Made by a program: the position numbers and the translations under genes. The notes beneath the pieces were generated by a model, which was not told the origin of the DNA, did no database searches, and was given only the letters and a program-made list of their open reading frames with translations. Below, one piece after another: positions 41,978 to 51,446 of a stretch of 64,000 bases of DNA (position 1 is the first letter of the stretch; each line of letters opens with the position of its first letter). This DNA comes from Pseudonocardia acidicola (GTDB taxonomy: Bacteria > Actinomycetota > Actinomycetes > Mycobacteriales > Pseudonocardiaceae): positions 1-64,000 of the forward strand of contig NZ_JAAXLA010000018.1 in assembly GCF_012911935.1 (NCBI RefSeq), written 5' to 3'.

Positions 41978-44968
41978 TTACCCAGCAACCGGTTCGTCCG
42001 ATCGGCCGAGTGCCGCTGTCGCCAGCAGCGCCCGAACCGGGTCCGAGGCGTGCCATCGTCCGTCAGCATCGTGCCAGGCCGGGACGGGTCGGCGGCCCGC
42101 TGCCGGGCGGCGCAGCTCGATCACCAGCTCGTCGTGCACGATCAGTTCCCCGGAAGGCACCTGCAGCCCCAGTGTGTGGCATGCCACCACGACCTCTGCC
42201 AGATCCGCCCAGCGCACCGTCCGGCCGGTGCCGACCACCGAGCCGGACACGACGTCGGAGGCGAGCGGCAGGTCGAGCAGATCGGCCAGCGCGCCGCTGT
42301 CCCCCGCGTCCCCGCCCGCGACCAGTTCGGCGGCGGGCAGCACGGCGGCGAGCCACGGGGCGTCGAGCACCACCGCGTCGTCGACGCCGACCACGCTGCC
42401 GTCGAGGGCCCGGACCTGCTCCGGGGCGTCCAGCTCGGCGGGGTCGACACGCCCGCAGGCGACGGCCGCGGCCAGTTCGGCATGTGCGGCGGCGACCAGC
42501 GCGACATCCGGATGCCGCTCGGGATCGGACAGCCGGTCCAGCAGGTCGGCCGCGTCGGCGTCGTCGGTCACCCCGAACCCGGCCCGCACCCCGATCGCGG
42601 CGAGGAACGCCTCGTCCGGGCCGCCCGCGCCGTCGCCGCCGACCGGGGCCGGGTCGTAGAGCGCGGCGAGCCCGGACGCCGACGGCAGCCGCCAGCGCCC
42701 GGGGCGGTGCCCGCCGAGCCGGGCGTGCGCGGCCAGCCACCACGCCGTGTACCCGCCGTGCAGGACGGCGGCCCGGGTGTCCGGCTCACCGGCCAGCAGC
42801 CGCAGCGCGGCCGGCCAGGCGTCGTCGGCGACGAGATCGAGGTCGCGGACCGCGACGAGCCCTGCCGGCGGTTCGTCGAGCCCGTCCCACCAGAGGTCCT
42901 CGTCGTGCAGGTCGTGGTCGGGGCCGGCCGGCTCGTCGTCGACGACGACCGCGAACCCGTCCAGCACGCCGGCGGCGGTCAGTACCGACCGCGGGACCCG
43001 GTCGGCCCAGGCCGCGTCGAGCACACCGACCGGGACGTCGCCGGCGAGCAGCGGGCGCAGCGCGGCGTCGGGCAGCATCAGCTCGTCGGCGCGGGCCGGC
43101 TCGCCGTCGGTGTCGGGCAGCGCGAGCGCGCCCAGCCACGGACGCCGGGCGGCGGCCCCCGGACCGAGCTCGCCGACGAGGTCGAGCACCGCCTCGGCCA
43201 GCGGCCGCGTGTCGAGTCCGGCCTCCGCGTCGTCCACCGAACGTTCGACGGCGTCGCGCAGCGCCGGCTGGTCGAGCACCCCCACGGGATCCGCCGCGGC
43301 CGCCCCCAGCCGGGCCAGCAGCGGGTGCACGGCGTCGGCGGCGGCGATGTGCAGGCCGGGCAGCCCCAGCTCGGCGAGCCGGGCGACCGGGCCTGCCGCC
43401 TCCGCGCCGGGCAGCAGCACCGATGACGGTCCGGCCACGGTCCGCCCGTCGGCCAGCGGCACCGGAAGTCCGCGCAGCTCGTCGACCAGCCCGGGCACGG
43501 ATTCCGCGGCCGGCTCCAGCGCGGTGTACACCGCCTGCCACCACCGCGCCGGGCGGCGCACCCCGAGCAGCCGGGCGACCAGCTCGTCGGCGCCCAGCCG
43601 GTGCACCCCGAGCTCGGCGAGAACGCCGGTGTGCGCGCCGGTGACCGTGTCCGGGGCGAGCAGCCCGGCGAACGCCGGGTCACCACCGGCGAGCAGCTCC
43701 GCGAGCCCGTCGGCGCCCGGCAGATCCAGCCACTCGGCGCGGCCGGGCGCGAGCTCGGTCCCGGCCGGGTCCCCGGCACCGGGCAGCCACGCGGCGCCGC
43801 GCAGCGCGTCGAACAGCACCTCGCGCAGCCGGGCGTCGAGCTCCGAGCGAGGGAAACCGGGCTCCGGGACCAGGCCCATCCGGTCTGCGGGCGGCACCCC
43901 GCGGACCAGGTCCAGGTAGGCCGGGCCGGCCTCGGCGAGCACCCGGTCGGTGACCGGACCGCTGCGGGTGCGGCGCCGGTCGGGCTCCAGCGGGATGGTC
44001 GCGATCAGCCTGGCCGGCAGCGAGAGCCGCTCGGCGCTCGCGGTCGGGGCGTGCAGCACCTCCCCGGCGCCCGCGCGCAGCGGGCGCGGCCGTCCGGCGG
44101 TGTCCACCGGCACCGCCCAGCAGACGGTCCAGTCGAGGCGGCCGCGCAGCTCGGTGGCCTGGGCGCCGGCGGCGGCGGCGTCCAGCCGTCCGGTCCGGCG
44201 GGCCAGCAGCCAACGCTGCGGCCCGTCGGGGGCACCCTCGATGCGCGCCGCGCCGGGCCTGTCGTCGATCCGGCGCAGCACCGTGTCACCGACCGCGATC
44301 TCGACCAGGCCGGGCAGCGCGAGCAGCAGGTCCGGGGCGGCGTCCAGGGCCGCGGCCAGCAGAGCGGCCGGGTCCGCGTCCGCGCGCAGCGGCAGCCGCA
44401 CCTCGGTGTCGAACCCGGTGGGCGGCGGCGCCTCGCCGGGCGCCACCGGCCAGACCAGCCGCAGCACCGGCAGCTGCCCGCCACGGCGGTCCAGTTCCTC
44501 GGCCGGCCCGGGCAACGCGCGCGCCTCCGCGGCGGTGCCGGCGGCGGAGAACCGCACCCCGGAACCGGCCCCGCTGACCACCCGGGGCTCTGCGGACACC
44601 GCCAGTACCGCGGCGAACCCGACCCCGAACCGCCCGACCGAGCCGTCCTCGTCGCGCTTCGCCGAGGCCCGCAGCGAGGCCAGCGCGGCCACCCCGGCCG
44701 CATCCAGCGGCGTCCCGGTGTTGGCCACCCGCAGCTCGCCGTCGACGACGGTGACCTGCAGCCGCCCGGGGACCGACGCGGCCCGGGCGGCATCGGCCGC
44801 GTTCTGGGCCAGCTCGACGAACCACGCGTCGGCGTAACCGCCGAGCAGCAGGTCCTCCTCCGCGTTCGCGTCCTCCCGGAACCGGGTCGGCGAACCCGCC
44901 CACGCGTCGAGCACCGCAGCGCGCAGCGCGGCGGTGCGGTACGGGTCGGCGATCTCGGGGGCGGGCAT
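41978..44968 (-). CDS. Sacsin N-terminal/Hsp90-type ATPase domain protein
   Basis: This 996-residue protein opens with a Bergerat (GHKL) ATPase domain like Hsp90 and sacsin. WFVELAQNAADAARA (about 49-63) holds the N-box Glu52 and Asn56. GRFGVGFAAVL (112-122) is the glycine lid. The G1 position reads VANTGTPLD (81-89), with Asn where Hsp90 has the adenine-binding Asp. The remaining 800 residues are Ala/Leu/Asp-rich with no domain I can name. A chaperone-like role is inferred. It follows the DUF3027 gene by 26 bases and precedes mshA. Confidence 0.85.
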   Translation of the reverse strand: MPAPEIADPYRTAALRAAVLDAWAGSPTRFREDANAEEDLLLGGYADAWFVELAQNAADAARAASVPGRLQVTVVDGELRVANTGTPLDAAGVAALASLRASAKRDEDGSVGRFGVGFAAVLAVSAEPRVVSGAGSGVRFSAAGTAAEARALPGPAEELDRRGGQLPVLRLVWPVAPGEAPPPTGFDTEVRLPLRADADPAALLAAALDAAPDLLLALPGLVEIAVGDTVLRRIDDRPGAARIEGAPDGPQRWLLARRTGRLDAAAAGAQATELRGRLDWTVCWAVPVDTAGRPRPLRAGAGEVLHAPTASAERLSLPARLIATIPLEPDRRRTRSGPVTDRVLAEAGPAYLDLVRGVPPADRMGLVPEPGFPRSELDARLREVLFDALRGAAWLPGAGDPAGTELAPGRAEWLDLPGADGLAELLAGGDPAFAGLLAPDTVTGAHTGVLAELGVHRLGADELVARLLGVRRPARWWQAVYTALEPAAESVPGLVDELRGLPVPLADGRTVAGPSSVLLPGAEAAGPVARLAELGLPGLHIAAADAVHPLLARLGAAAADPVGVLDQPALRDAVERSVDDAEAGLDTRPLAEAVLDLVGELGPGAAARRPWLGALALPDTDGEPARADELMLPDAALRPLLAGDVPVGVLDAAWADRVPRSVLTAAGVLDGFAVVVDDEPAGPDHDLHDEDLWWDGLDEPPAGLVAVRDLDLVADDAWPAALRLLAGEPDTRAAVLHGGYTAWWLAAHARLGGHRPGRWRLPSASGLAALYDPAPVGGDGAGGPDEAFLAAIGVRAGFGVTDDADAADLLDRLSDPERHPDVALVAAAHAELAAAVACGRVDPAELDAPEQVRALDGSVVGVDDAVVLDAPWLAAVLPAAELVAGGDAGDSGALADLLDLPLASDVVSGSVVGTGRTVRWADLAEVVVACHTLGLQVPSGELIVHDELVIELRRPAAGRRPVPAWHDADGRWHASDPVRALLATAALGRSDEPVAG

Positions 44969-44994
44969 GGGCCGGTACGCCTACGCGGTCGGGA

Positions 44995-45771
44995 TCAGGA
45001 CTCGGTCGGCTCCAGGTCGACCCCGTCGTCGTAGACCAGCGGGGCCACGTGCACCGGCGAGCCGTTCTCGACCACGACGTCGGAGTGCGCGCCGCAGCCG
45101 AACTCGACGGACACCACCGCACCGTCGGCGGGGCTGTACTCGTTGGCGCACACCCCGAAGCCCGCCCGCAGCGAACCGGCCAGGGGCAGGAAGAACGCGC
45201 AGGTCCCGCACGAGGCGGGGGCGGCCTTGGCCATGTCCGCGGCCGGGCCGTGCGGGCCGTCCTGCCAGCGCTGTGCGGCGTCCACGCGGCCACTGCGGCT
45301 GAGCACCTTGGTGCGGCCGAGGCCGATCTCGGTGGCGACCTCCTCGACGGCGGGGTCGTCGGACTGCAGATAGGCCGGGACGATGCGGTCGTCGGCGGGC
45401 GCGGGCGGCAGCAGGTCGCCGACCCCGAGGTCTCCGGGGCGGATCCGCTCCTGCCACGGCACCCAGCTCGGCGCCACCAGCGCGTCCGGTCCGGGCAGCA
45501 GCACGACCTCGCTGACCGTCACGGGCTCGCCCTCGCCCGCGCAGGCGACCGTGACGGCCCAGCGCCAGCCGCGGTACCCGCCGTGCGTGGCGGCGAAGTA
45601 GTGGGTGAGGGCGTTGGCGCTCTCCGGTCGCGCCTCGAGGTGTTCGCCCACCGACTCCTCGGCGGCTGCGGCGCCGACATCGGTGGCTGCCTCGTCGATC
45701 GCGGCGGACCGGGCCAGCGCAACCGCGGCCGCGAGCTGGCGGGGCGGGTCGAGGGTCGGAACGGCGCTCAT
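44995..45771 (-). CDS. DUF3027 domain protein
   Basis: This 258-residue protein is made of the actinobacterial DUF3027 domain, of unknown function. Cysteines at about 188 and 191 (SCGTCAFF), 208 (GVCANEY) and 226 (FGCGAHSD) form a likely metal or iron-sulfur site of the CxxC-x16-C-x17-C kind. Central HYFAATHGGYRGWRWAVTVA is also family-like. ATG 45771 was chosen because the domain starts there; it is divergent from the glutaminyl cyclase gene 28 bases away. It leads the sacsin-like gene. Confidence 0.85.
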   Translation of the reverse strand: MSAVPTLDPPRQLAAAVALARSAAIDEAATDVGAAAAEESVGEHLEARPESANALTHYFAATHGGYRGWRWAVTVACAGEGEPVTVSEVVLLPGPDALVAPSWVPWQERIRPGDLGVGDLLPPAPADDRIVPAYLQSDDPAVEEVATEIGLGRTKVLSRSGRVDAAQRWQDGPHGPAADMAKAAPASCGTCAFFLPLAGSLRAGFGVCANEYSPADGAVVSVEFGCGAHSDVVVENGSPVHVAPLVYDDGVDLEPTES

Positions 45772-45799
45772 CCGAGAAATTGTGCCACTCTCGGAAACC

Positions 45800-46582
45800 G
45801 TGACTGTGCGGCGTGCGCTGCTGGGCGCCCTCGCCCTCGTGATGGCCGGTTGTGCCGCGGCGACGCCGCCGGTCGATCCGGGTCCGGATGTCCCGCTGCT
45901 GCACCCGCAGGTCATCGCCGTGCTGCGCCACGACACGAGCGCGTTCACCCAGGGGCTCGAGCTCGACGACGGGGTGCTCTACGAGGGCACCGGGCTGTCC
46001 GGCCACTCGCAGCTGCGCGAGCTCGATCCGGCCACCGGGGCGCTGCGCCGCGCCGTCCCGCTGCCCGACGGCGAGTTCGGCGAGGGCATCACCGTGGTCG
46101 GCGACCGGATCTGGCAGCTCACCTGGCGCGACGGGGTGGCACTCGAGTGGGACCGGCAGACCCTGCAGCTGCTGCGCCGGGTCCCGTTGCAGGGCGAGGG
46201 CTGGGGGCTGTGTTTCGACGCGGGACACAACCGGCTGGTCCGCACCGACGGCACCGATCGGCTGCGCTTCCAGGACCCGGTGACCTTCGCCGAGACGGGC
46301 TCGGTGCGGGTCACCCTGGACGGCCGATCGGTCCCCGAACTCAACGAGCTGGAATGCGTCGGCGGGCAGGTGTGGGCCAACGTGTGGCCCACCGACCGGC
46401 TGGTCCGGGTCGATCCCGCCGACGGCCGGGTGACCGCGGTGGTGGACGCCGGCGGGCTGCTCGACGCGCGCAGCCGGGCCGGCACCGACGTGCTCAACGG
46501 CATCGCCGCGGTCGGTGACGGGCAGTTCCTGCTCACCGGGAAGCTGTGGCCGTCGATGTTCCGGGTCCGCTTCGTGTCCTGA
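45800..46582 (+). CDS. Glutaminyl-peptide cyclotransferase (lipoprotein)
   Basis: This 260-residue protein has a signal peptide with lipobox LVMAGC (Cys near residue 18) and a plant-type glutaminyl cyclase beta-propeller. It is recognised by DTSAFTQGLELDDGVLYEGTG, GEFGEGITVVGDRIWQLTW and VPELNELECVGGQVWANVW. It should convert N-terminal glutamine to pyroglutamate in exported peptides. The start is GTG 45800 or 45806. The gene is divergent from DUF3027 and may precede the MFS gene in one mRNA. Confidence 0.9.
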   Translation: MTVRRALLGALALVMAGCAAATPPVDPGPDVPLLHPQVIAVLRHDTSAFTQGLELDDGVLYEGTGLSGHSQLRELDPATGALRRAVPLPDGEFGEGITVVGDRIWQLTWRDGVALEWDRQTLQLLRRVPLQGEGWGLCFDAGHNRLVRTDGTDRLRFQDPVTFAETGSVRVTLDGRSVPELNELECVGGQVWANVWPTDRLVRVDPADGRVTAVVDAGGLLDARSRAGTDVLNGIAAVGDGQFLLTGKLWPSMFRVRFVS

Positions 46583-46639
46583 CGGCTGCGGCGCGTCCCG
46601 CTCGGACCCGGGCCGACGAGCGTCCGGATAGGTCAGAAT

Positions 46640-48385
46640 GTGGACGTGGCACGGTCCGGTTCCTCCCAGCCCCGGCGGGGGCGCCGTGCAGGCCGGCGGA
46701 CGTGGGTGACCGTCGACGGCGGGCCCGTCTCCGGCCACATCCCGGCTGCGGCCTCCGAACAACCGCCGGCCGAGGACCACGAGACGCCCCCGGCCGCACC
46801 CCGGCCCGTCCCGGACGAACCGCTGATCCGCCGCCGCTACCCCTGGCACGACGACCCCGACTACGACCCCGCCGAGTACCGCCGCAACCCACCTCCGGCC
46901 CCGGCCTGGCGGCCGCCGCCGGACCCGCACGGCCTGCCGTCGGAGGACCTGCCACCTGCCGACCCGCGGCCGGCGGTCGACCCGTCGGACGAGGAGGCGC
47001 CGGAGGCACCCACCGGGAACCGCCCGGCCCGTCCCGGCCCGCGCCGCCCCCGCAAGCTGACGGTCACCCGCGTCGCGGCGATGCGCAGCCGGGAGATCAC
47101 CGGGAACGGGATCCGCGCGTTCCGCCGCGCCACGACGGCCGACGGCGCCGACCGCTCGGGCCTGGAGGCGCTCACCTACGCGACGATGATGACCTACGCG
47201 GTGGACGCCGCAGTCGCCGTCGCGCTGGCCAACACGCTGTTCTTCGCCGCCGCGAGCGCGCAGAGCAAGACCAACGTCGCGCTCTACCTGGCGATCACCG
47301 TCGCACCGTTCGCGCTGGTCGCACCCGTGATCGGGCCCCTGCTGGACCGGCTGCAGCGGGGCCGCCGGGCGGCGCTGGCGATCTCCTTCGCCGGTCGCGC
47401 GCTGCTCGCCGTGGTGATGGCGCTGAACTACGACAACTGGCTGCTCTACCCGGCCGCGCTGGGCACGATGGTGCTCAGCAAGTCCTTCGTCGTGCTCAAG
47501 GCGGCGGTCACCCCGAGAGTGCTGCCCGAGAAGATCACCCTGGTCACCACGAACTCCCGGCTCACCGCGTTCGGGCTCGCGTCCGGCGCGCTGTTCGGCG
47601 GCATCGGTGGCGCCGTGGCCGCCCTCGTCGGCTCGAACGGCGCGCTGTTCTACACCGCCGCGCTGTGCGTGGTCGGGACCGCGCTGTGCCTGCGCATCCC
47701 ACGCTGGGTGGAGGTCACCGCCGGGGAGGTGCCTGCCGCGCTGCGCAGCAGCCGGCGCGGCAAGCGGCAGCCGATGGGTCGCCCGGTGCTGGTCACGCTG
47801 TGGGGCAACGGCTCGATCCGGGTGCTGACCGGCTTCCTGACGCTGTTCGTCGCATTCGTGGTGAAGGCCCAGACCGAGCAGAACCCGGCCCGGCAGCTGG
47901 TCCTCATCGGCATCGTCGGCACCGCGGCCGGGATCGGCTCGTTCACCGGCAACGCGGTCGGCTCGCGGCAGCGGTTCCGGCACGCCGACACCCTGGTGCT
48001 GGCCTGTATCACCGCGGCGTGGGCGTCGGCGGTCGTCGCGGCGGTGCTGCCCGGGATCGTGACCGCGGCCGTGGTCGGGCTGGTCGCCGCGACCGCGAGC
48101 GCGCTGGCCAAGGTGTGCCTCGACGCGGTGATCCAGCGCGACCTGCCGGAGGAGTCACGGGCGTCCGCGTTCGGCCGCTCGGAGACGGTGCTGCAACTGG
48201 CCTGGGTGTTCGGTGGTGCGCTCGGTGTGCTGGTCCCGCACAGCACGTTCTGGATCGGGTTCGCGATCGTCGCCGCCGTGGTGGCCCTCGCCGGCACCCA
48301 GACGGCGCTGATCAGCCGCGGCCGCAGCCTGGTGCCGGGGCTGGGTGTGCGCGGCGCGGGGCCCGGCCCGCAGCCCGTGCGCTGA
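46640..48385 (+). CDS. MFS transporter with long polar N-terminus
   Basis: This 581-residue membrane protein has about 150 polar, Pro/Arg/Asp-rich residues first. About twelve helices follow from residue 170 (for example ALANTLFFAAASAQ, YLAITVAPFALVAPVIGPLLDRL and ALLAVVMALNYDNWLLY). The loop LLDRLQRGRRAAL after the second helix is the MFS signature loop. The substrate is unknown. It matches the Rv0876c-type conserved transporter upstream of a DUF2771 gene. The start is GTG 46640. The tail is short and polar. Confidence 0.88.
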   Translation: MDVARSGSSQPRRGRRAGRRTWVTVDGGPVSGHIPAAASEQPPAEDHETPPAAPRPVPDEPLIRRRYPWHDDPDYDPAEYRRNPPPAPAWRPPPDPHGLPSEDLPPADPRPAVDPSDEEAPEAPTGNRPARPGPRRPRKLTVTRVAAMRSREITGNGIRAFRRATTADGADRSGLEALTYATMMTYAVDAAVAVALANTLFFAAASAQSKTNVALYLAITVAPFALVAPVIGPLLDRLQRGRRAALAISFAGRALLAVVMALNYDNWLLYPAALGTMVLSKSFVVLKAAVTPRVLPEKITLVTTNSRLTAFGLASGALFGGIGGAVAALVGSNGALFYTAALCVVGTALCLRIPRWVEVTAGEVPAALRSSRRGKRQPMGRPVLVTLWGNGSIRVLTGFLTLFVAFVVKAQTEQNPARQLVLIGIVGTAAGIGSFTGNAVGSRQRFRHADTLVLACITAAWASAVVAAVLPGIVTAAVVGLVAATASALAKVCLDAVIQRDLPEESRASAFGRSETVLQLAWVFGGALGVLVPHSTFWIGFAIVAAVVALAGTQTALISRGRSLVPGLGVRGAGPGPQPVR

Positions 48386-48431
48386 GCCACTCCGGATCAT
48401 CGGCCGCCACCACGCTCCGTATGGTGAAGGC

Positions 48432-48911
48432 GTGTCCCGCCGCGTGTTCGGAGTGCTGCTGCTCGCGCCCGCCCTGCTGCTGGCCGGCTGCGGGTCGAGC
48501 GCACCGCCCGAGGTGACGTTCACCGTCGGCGGGCAGGCGAAGACCACCGGCCCCACCCAGTACTGCGATCTGCAGCTCACCAATTGCAAGGACGACTCCG
48601 GCGCGGAGGTCCGGCTTCCCGTGCCGGCCGGCACCGCCGTGCAGGTGGCGGTGCCCGCCGGCATCTCCGAGACGCCCTGGCACGTCGTGTTCAGCTACCG
48701 CGGCCCGGACGGCAAGCAGGTCGACGGCCGCAGCCCGGTCTTCGCCCCGAAGGCTCAGAAGGACTACACCCTCGAACTGCCCGACCAGGGCGACCAGTTG
48801 CTCACCGCGCAGGTGCAGCAGTTCGGCCCGGCCCCGGTGACCGACCCCGAGACCGGCGAGGTGGAGTTCCCGGTCCGGGGCAGCTGGGTGCTGATCGCCG
48901 CCGGGGGCTGA
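48432..48911 (+). CDS. DUF2771 family lipoprotein
   Basis: This 159-residue exported protein has a signal peptide (VFGVLLLAPALLLAGC) with a lipobox. A single DUF2771 domain follows (VTFTVGGQAKTTGPTQYC, PWHVVFSYRGPDGK, and a closing SWVLIAAGG). Two cysteines in TQYCDLQLTNC may form a disulfide outside the cell. The function is unknown. It follows the MFS gene as Rv0875c follows Rv0876c. The start is GTG 48432; an upstream extension of 29 codons is unlikely. Confidence 0.85.
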   Translation: MSRRVFGVLLLAPALLLAGCGSSAPPEVTFTVGGQAKTTGPTQYCDLQLTNCKDDSGAEVRLPVPAGTAVQVAVPAGISETPWHVVFSYRGPDGKQVDGRSPVFAPKAQKDYTLELPDQGDQLLTAQVQQFGPAPVTDPETGEVEFPVRGSWVLIAAGG

Positions 48912-48936
48912 CCCCGGCTCAGCCGGCTCGGCCGGC

Positions 48937-49323
48937 TCAGCCGTCCAGGTCGCGCGCGACCGCGCGGACCACCTCGGCGGCCAGCTTGCAGGTCTTGCGG
49001 TCGGGGTAGCGCCCCCGCCGCAGGTCGGGCTGCACCTTCGACTCGAGCAGCTTGATCATGTCCTCGATCAGGCCGTGCAGCTCCTCGGCCGGACGCCGGG
49101 TCGCCTCGACCACCGACGGCGGCGCATCGACCAGGCGCACGGACAACGCCTGCGGGCCCCGCCGGCCCTCGGCCATGCCGAACTCCACCCGCTGGCCGGC
49201 CTTGAGTGTCTGCACCCCGGGCGGCAGCGCAGCCTTTCGGACATAGACGTCCTCGCCACCGTCCTGGGCGAGGAAACCAAAGCCCTTGTCGGCGTCGAAC
49301 CACTTGACCCTGCCGGTCGGCAC
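48937..49323 (-). CDS. cspB: Cold-shock domain protein CspB-like with C-terminal extension
   Basis: This 128-residue protein has an N-terminal cold-shock domain (1-68) with RNA-binding motifs KGFGFL and DVYV. About 60 more residues follow ([43 protein letters not shown]), as in mycobacterial Rv0871. It likely binds single-stranded RNA. GTG 49323 gives the family start [10 protein letters not shown]. The gene is convergent with DUF2771. The short gap contains three GGCTCAGCC-like 9-base units that can pair on both strands and may act as a shared terminator. Confidence 0.92.
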   Translation of the reverse strand: MPTGRVKWFDADKGFGFLAQDGGEDVYVRKAALPPGVQTLKAGQRVEFGMAEGRRGPQALSVRLVDAPPSVVEATRRPAEELHGLIEDMIKLLESKVQPDLRRGRYPDRKTCKLAAEVVRAVARDLDG

Positions 49324-49530
49324 CTTGTTCACCCGTTCCTCGATCGATTCTCTTGTCGCCCGCCCCGCGTCGGAAACGCGGCATCCGCACGACAAAACGC
49401 GCCCCTGATGCCTGGTCCGCCGCACACTGCTGGATCGGCTCGCCGAGCGACACCGGGACGCGCGGACTCAGCCTAGCGTCGTGTCCCCCGTCCACGCAGC
49501 GGCCGAGCGGCGCCTAATGTTCGGCATTCA

Positions 49531-49577
49531 GCGGGCTTGCCGTCGCTGTTGCACTGCGATAGCGACGACAAGCCCGC
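49531..49577 (-). terminator. Hairpin terminator after fadD
   Basis: Arms of 17 bases (GCGGGCTTGCCGTCGCT and AGCGACGACAAGCCCGC) pair with one G-U around a 13-base loop, 15 bases past the stop of the leftward acyl-CoA synthetase gene. The cspB promoter region lies beyond it. Confidence 0.75.
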
Positions 49578-49592
49578 GATACCGGCGCGGGC

Positions 49593-51269
49593 TCAGGCGT
49601 TGCGGACCGCGGCCGCCTCGGCGAGATCCAGCATCTCGATCGAGCGCTCGCGCATCTCCACCTTGCGCACCTTGCCGGTGACGGTCATCGGGAATTCGTC
49701 GACGACCACGACGTGGCGCGGGATCTTGTAGTGCGCGAGCTTGCCGTCGGCGAACTCGCGGACGGCCTCCGCGGTGAGCTCGGGGGCGCCCTCGCGCAGC
49801 GTCACCCAGGCGCACAGCTCCTCGCCGTAGCGGATGTCGGGAACGCCGACGACCTGCGCATCCAGCACGTCGGGGTGGGTGTAGAGGAACTCCTCGATCT
49901 CGCGCGGGTAGATGTTCTCCCCGCCGCGGATGACCATGTCCTTGATCCGGCCGGTGATGTTGACGTACCCGTCGGAGTCCATGATCCCGATGTCGCCGGT
50001 GTGCATCCAGCGGGCGGCGTCGATCACCTCGGCGGTCTTGTCCGGCTGGTTCCAGTACCCGAGCATCACCGAGTAGCCGCGGGTGCACAGCTCGCCCGGC
50101 TCGCCACGGGGCAGCGTCAGCCCGGTCTCCGGGTCGACGATCTTGACCTCGAGGTGTGGGTGCACCCGGCCGACCGTGGAGACCCGCAGCTCCAGCGAGT
50201 CGTCGGTGCGGGTCTGGGTGGACACCGGTGAGGTTTCGGTCATCCCGTAGCAGATCGTCACCTCGGTCATGCCCATCCGGTCCACGACCTGCTTCATCAC
50301 CTCGACCGGGCACGGCGACCCGGCCATGATCCCGGTCCGCAGCGAGCTCAGGTCGTAGGAGGAGAAATCCGGGTCGTTCAGCTCGGCGATGAACATCGTC
50401 GGCACCCCGTAGAGCGACGTGCAGCGCTCCTGGGCGACGGCGGCGAGGGTGGCCTTCGGGTCGAAGCCCTGGGCCGGGATCACCATCGTCGCGCCGCTGC
50501 TGGTGCACGCCAGGTTGCCCATCACCATGCCGAAGCAGTGGTAGAAGGGCACCGGGATGCAGACCCGGTCCTCAGGGGTGTAGCCGGAGAGCCGCCCGAC
50601 GAAGTAGCCGTTGTTCAGGATGTTGTGGTGGCTCAGCGTGGCGCCCTTGGGGAAGCCCGTGGTGCCCGAGGTGTACTGGATGTTGATCGGGTCGTCCGGG
50701 CTCAGCTCGGACTGGCGCCGGGCGAGCTCGGCACGGTCGCCGCCGCGACCGGACTCCACGAGCGCGTCCCAGTCCTTGGTGCCGATCAGCACGACCTGGC
50801 GCAGCGCCTCGCACCGCGGCCGGACCTCGTCGATCATCCCGGCGTAGTCCGAGGTCTTGAAGCTCTGCGCGGCGACCAGCACCGAGATCCCGGCCTGGTT
50901 GAGCACGAACTCCAGCTCGTGCGTGCGGTAGGACGGGTTGATGGTGACCAGGATGACGCCGATCTTGGCCGTGGCGTACTGGGTCAGCGTCCACTCGGCC
51001 ATGTTCGGGGCCCAGATGCCGAGCCGGTCGCCCTTGGTCAGGCCGGCGGCGATCAGGCCCATCGCGACGGTGTCGATCTCTTCGCGCAGCTCGGCGTAGG
51101 TCCAGCGGCGTCCGGTCGCGACCTCGACCAGCGCCTCGGCGTCGGGCATCGCCGCCGCCGTCCGGTCGACGTTGTCGCCGATGGTGTCGCCGAGCAGCGG
51201 GACGTCGGAGGTGCCGGAGGCGTAGGAGGGGACGGCCGGTGCGGTGCTATCCCTGCCTGCGGAAGTCAC
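49593..51269 (-). CDS. Fatty-acyl-CoA synthetase (AMP-binding)
   Basis: This 558-residue ANL ligase has [20 protein letters not shown] for the phosphate loop, then [44 protein letters not shown] and the catalytic lysine in [11 protein letters not shown]. It resembles FadD-type enzymes of medium- to long-chain acids. GTG 51269 ([11 protein letters not shown]) has GAGGAG 10 bases upstream, and the open frame beyond it is antisense to serS. It is divergent from serS. Confidence 0.92.
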   Translation of the reverse strand: MTSAGRDSTAPAVPSYASGTSDVPLLGDTIGDNVDRTAAAMPDAEALVEVATGRRWTYAELREEIDTVAMGLIAAGLTKGDRLGIWAPNMAEWTLTQYATAKIGVILVTINPSYRTHELEFVLNQAGISVLVAAQSFKTSDYAGMIDEVRPRCEALRQVVLIGTKDWDALVESGRGGDRAELARRQSELSPDDPINIQYTSGTTGFPKGATLSHHNILNNGYFVGRLSGYTPEDRVCIPVPFYHCFGMVMGNLACTSSGATMVIPAQGFDPKATLAAVAQERCTSLYGVPTMFIAELNDPDFSSYDLSSLRTGIMAGSPCPVEVMKQVVDRMGMTEVTICYGMTETSPVSTQTRTDDSLELRVSTVGRVHPHLEVKIVDPETGLTLPRGEPGELCTRGYSVMLGYWNQPDKTAEVIDAARWMHTGDIGIMDSDGYVNITGRIKDMVIRGGENIYPREIEEFLYTHPDVLDAQVVGVPDIRYGEELCAWVTLREGAPELTAEAVREFADGKLAHYKIPRHVVVVDEFPMTVTGKVRKVEMRERSIEMLDLAEAAAVRNA

Positions 51270-51446
51270 GGCGTTGTACTCCTCGTGCGGTCGGGCGGCC
51301 CGGACCGGCAGGGAGCGCAGCCGATCGCAGAGCCGATCTTGATCCTGTGATGCGAGCCATATCCTGCGCTGCCGCCCGCTGCGACGCCACCTCCATGTGG
51401 GGAGTCGGCCCGAAACCCGCTCGTGTCCTGGCGATATCCTCGGAAG

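Noticed and set aside
51270-51446. T-box or other riboswitch before serS
   Set aside because: No specifier stem or antiterminator bulge could be traced, and the start looks leaderless.
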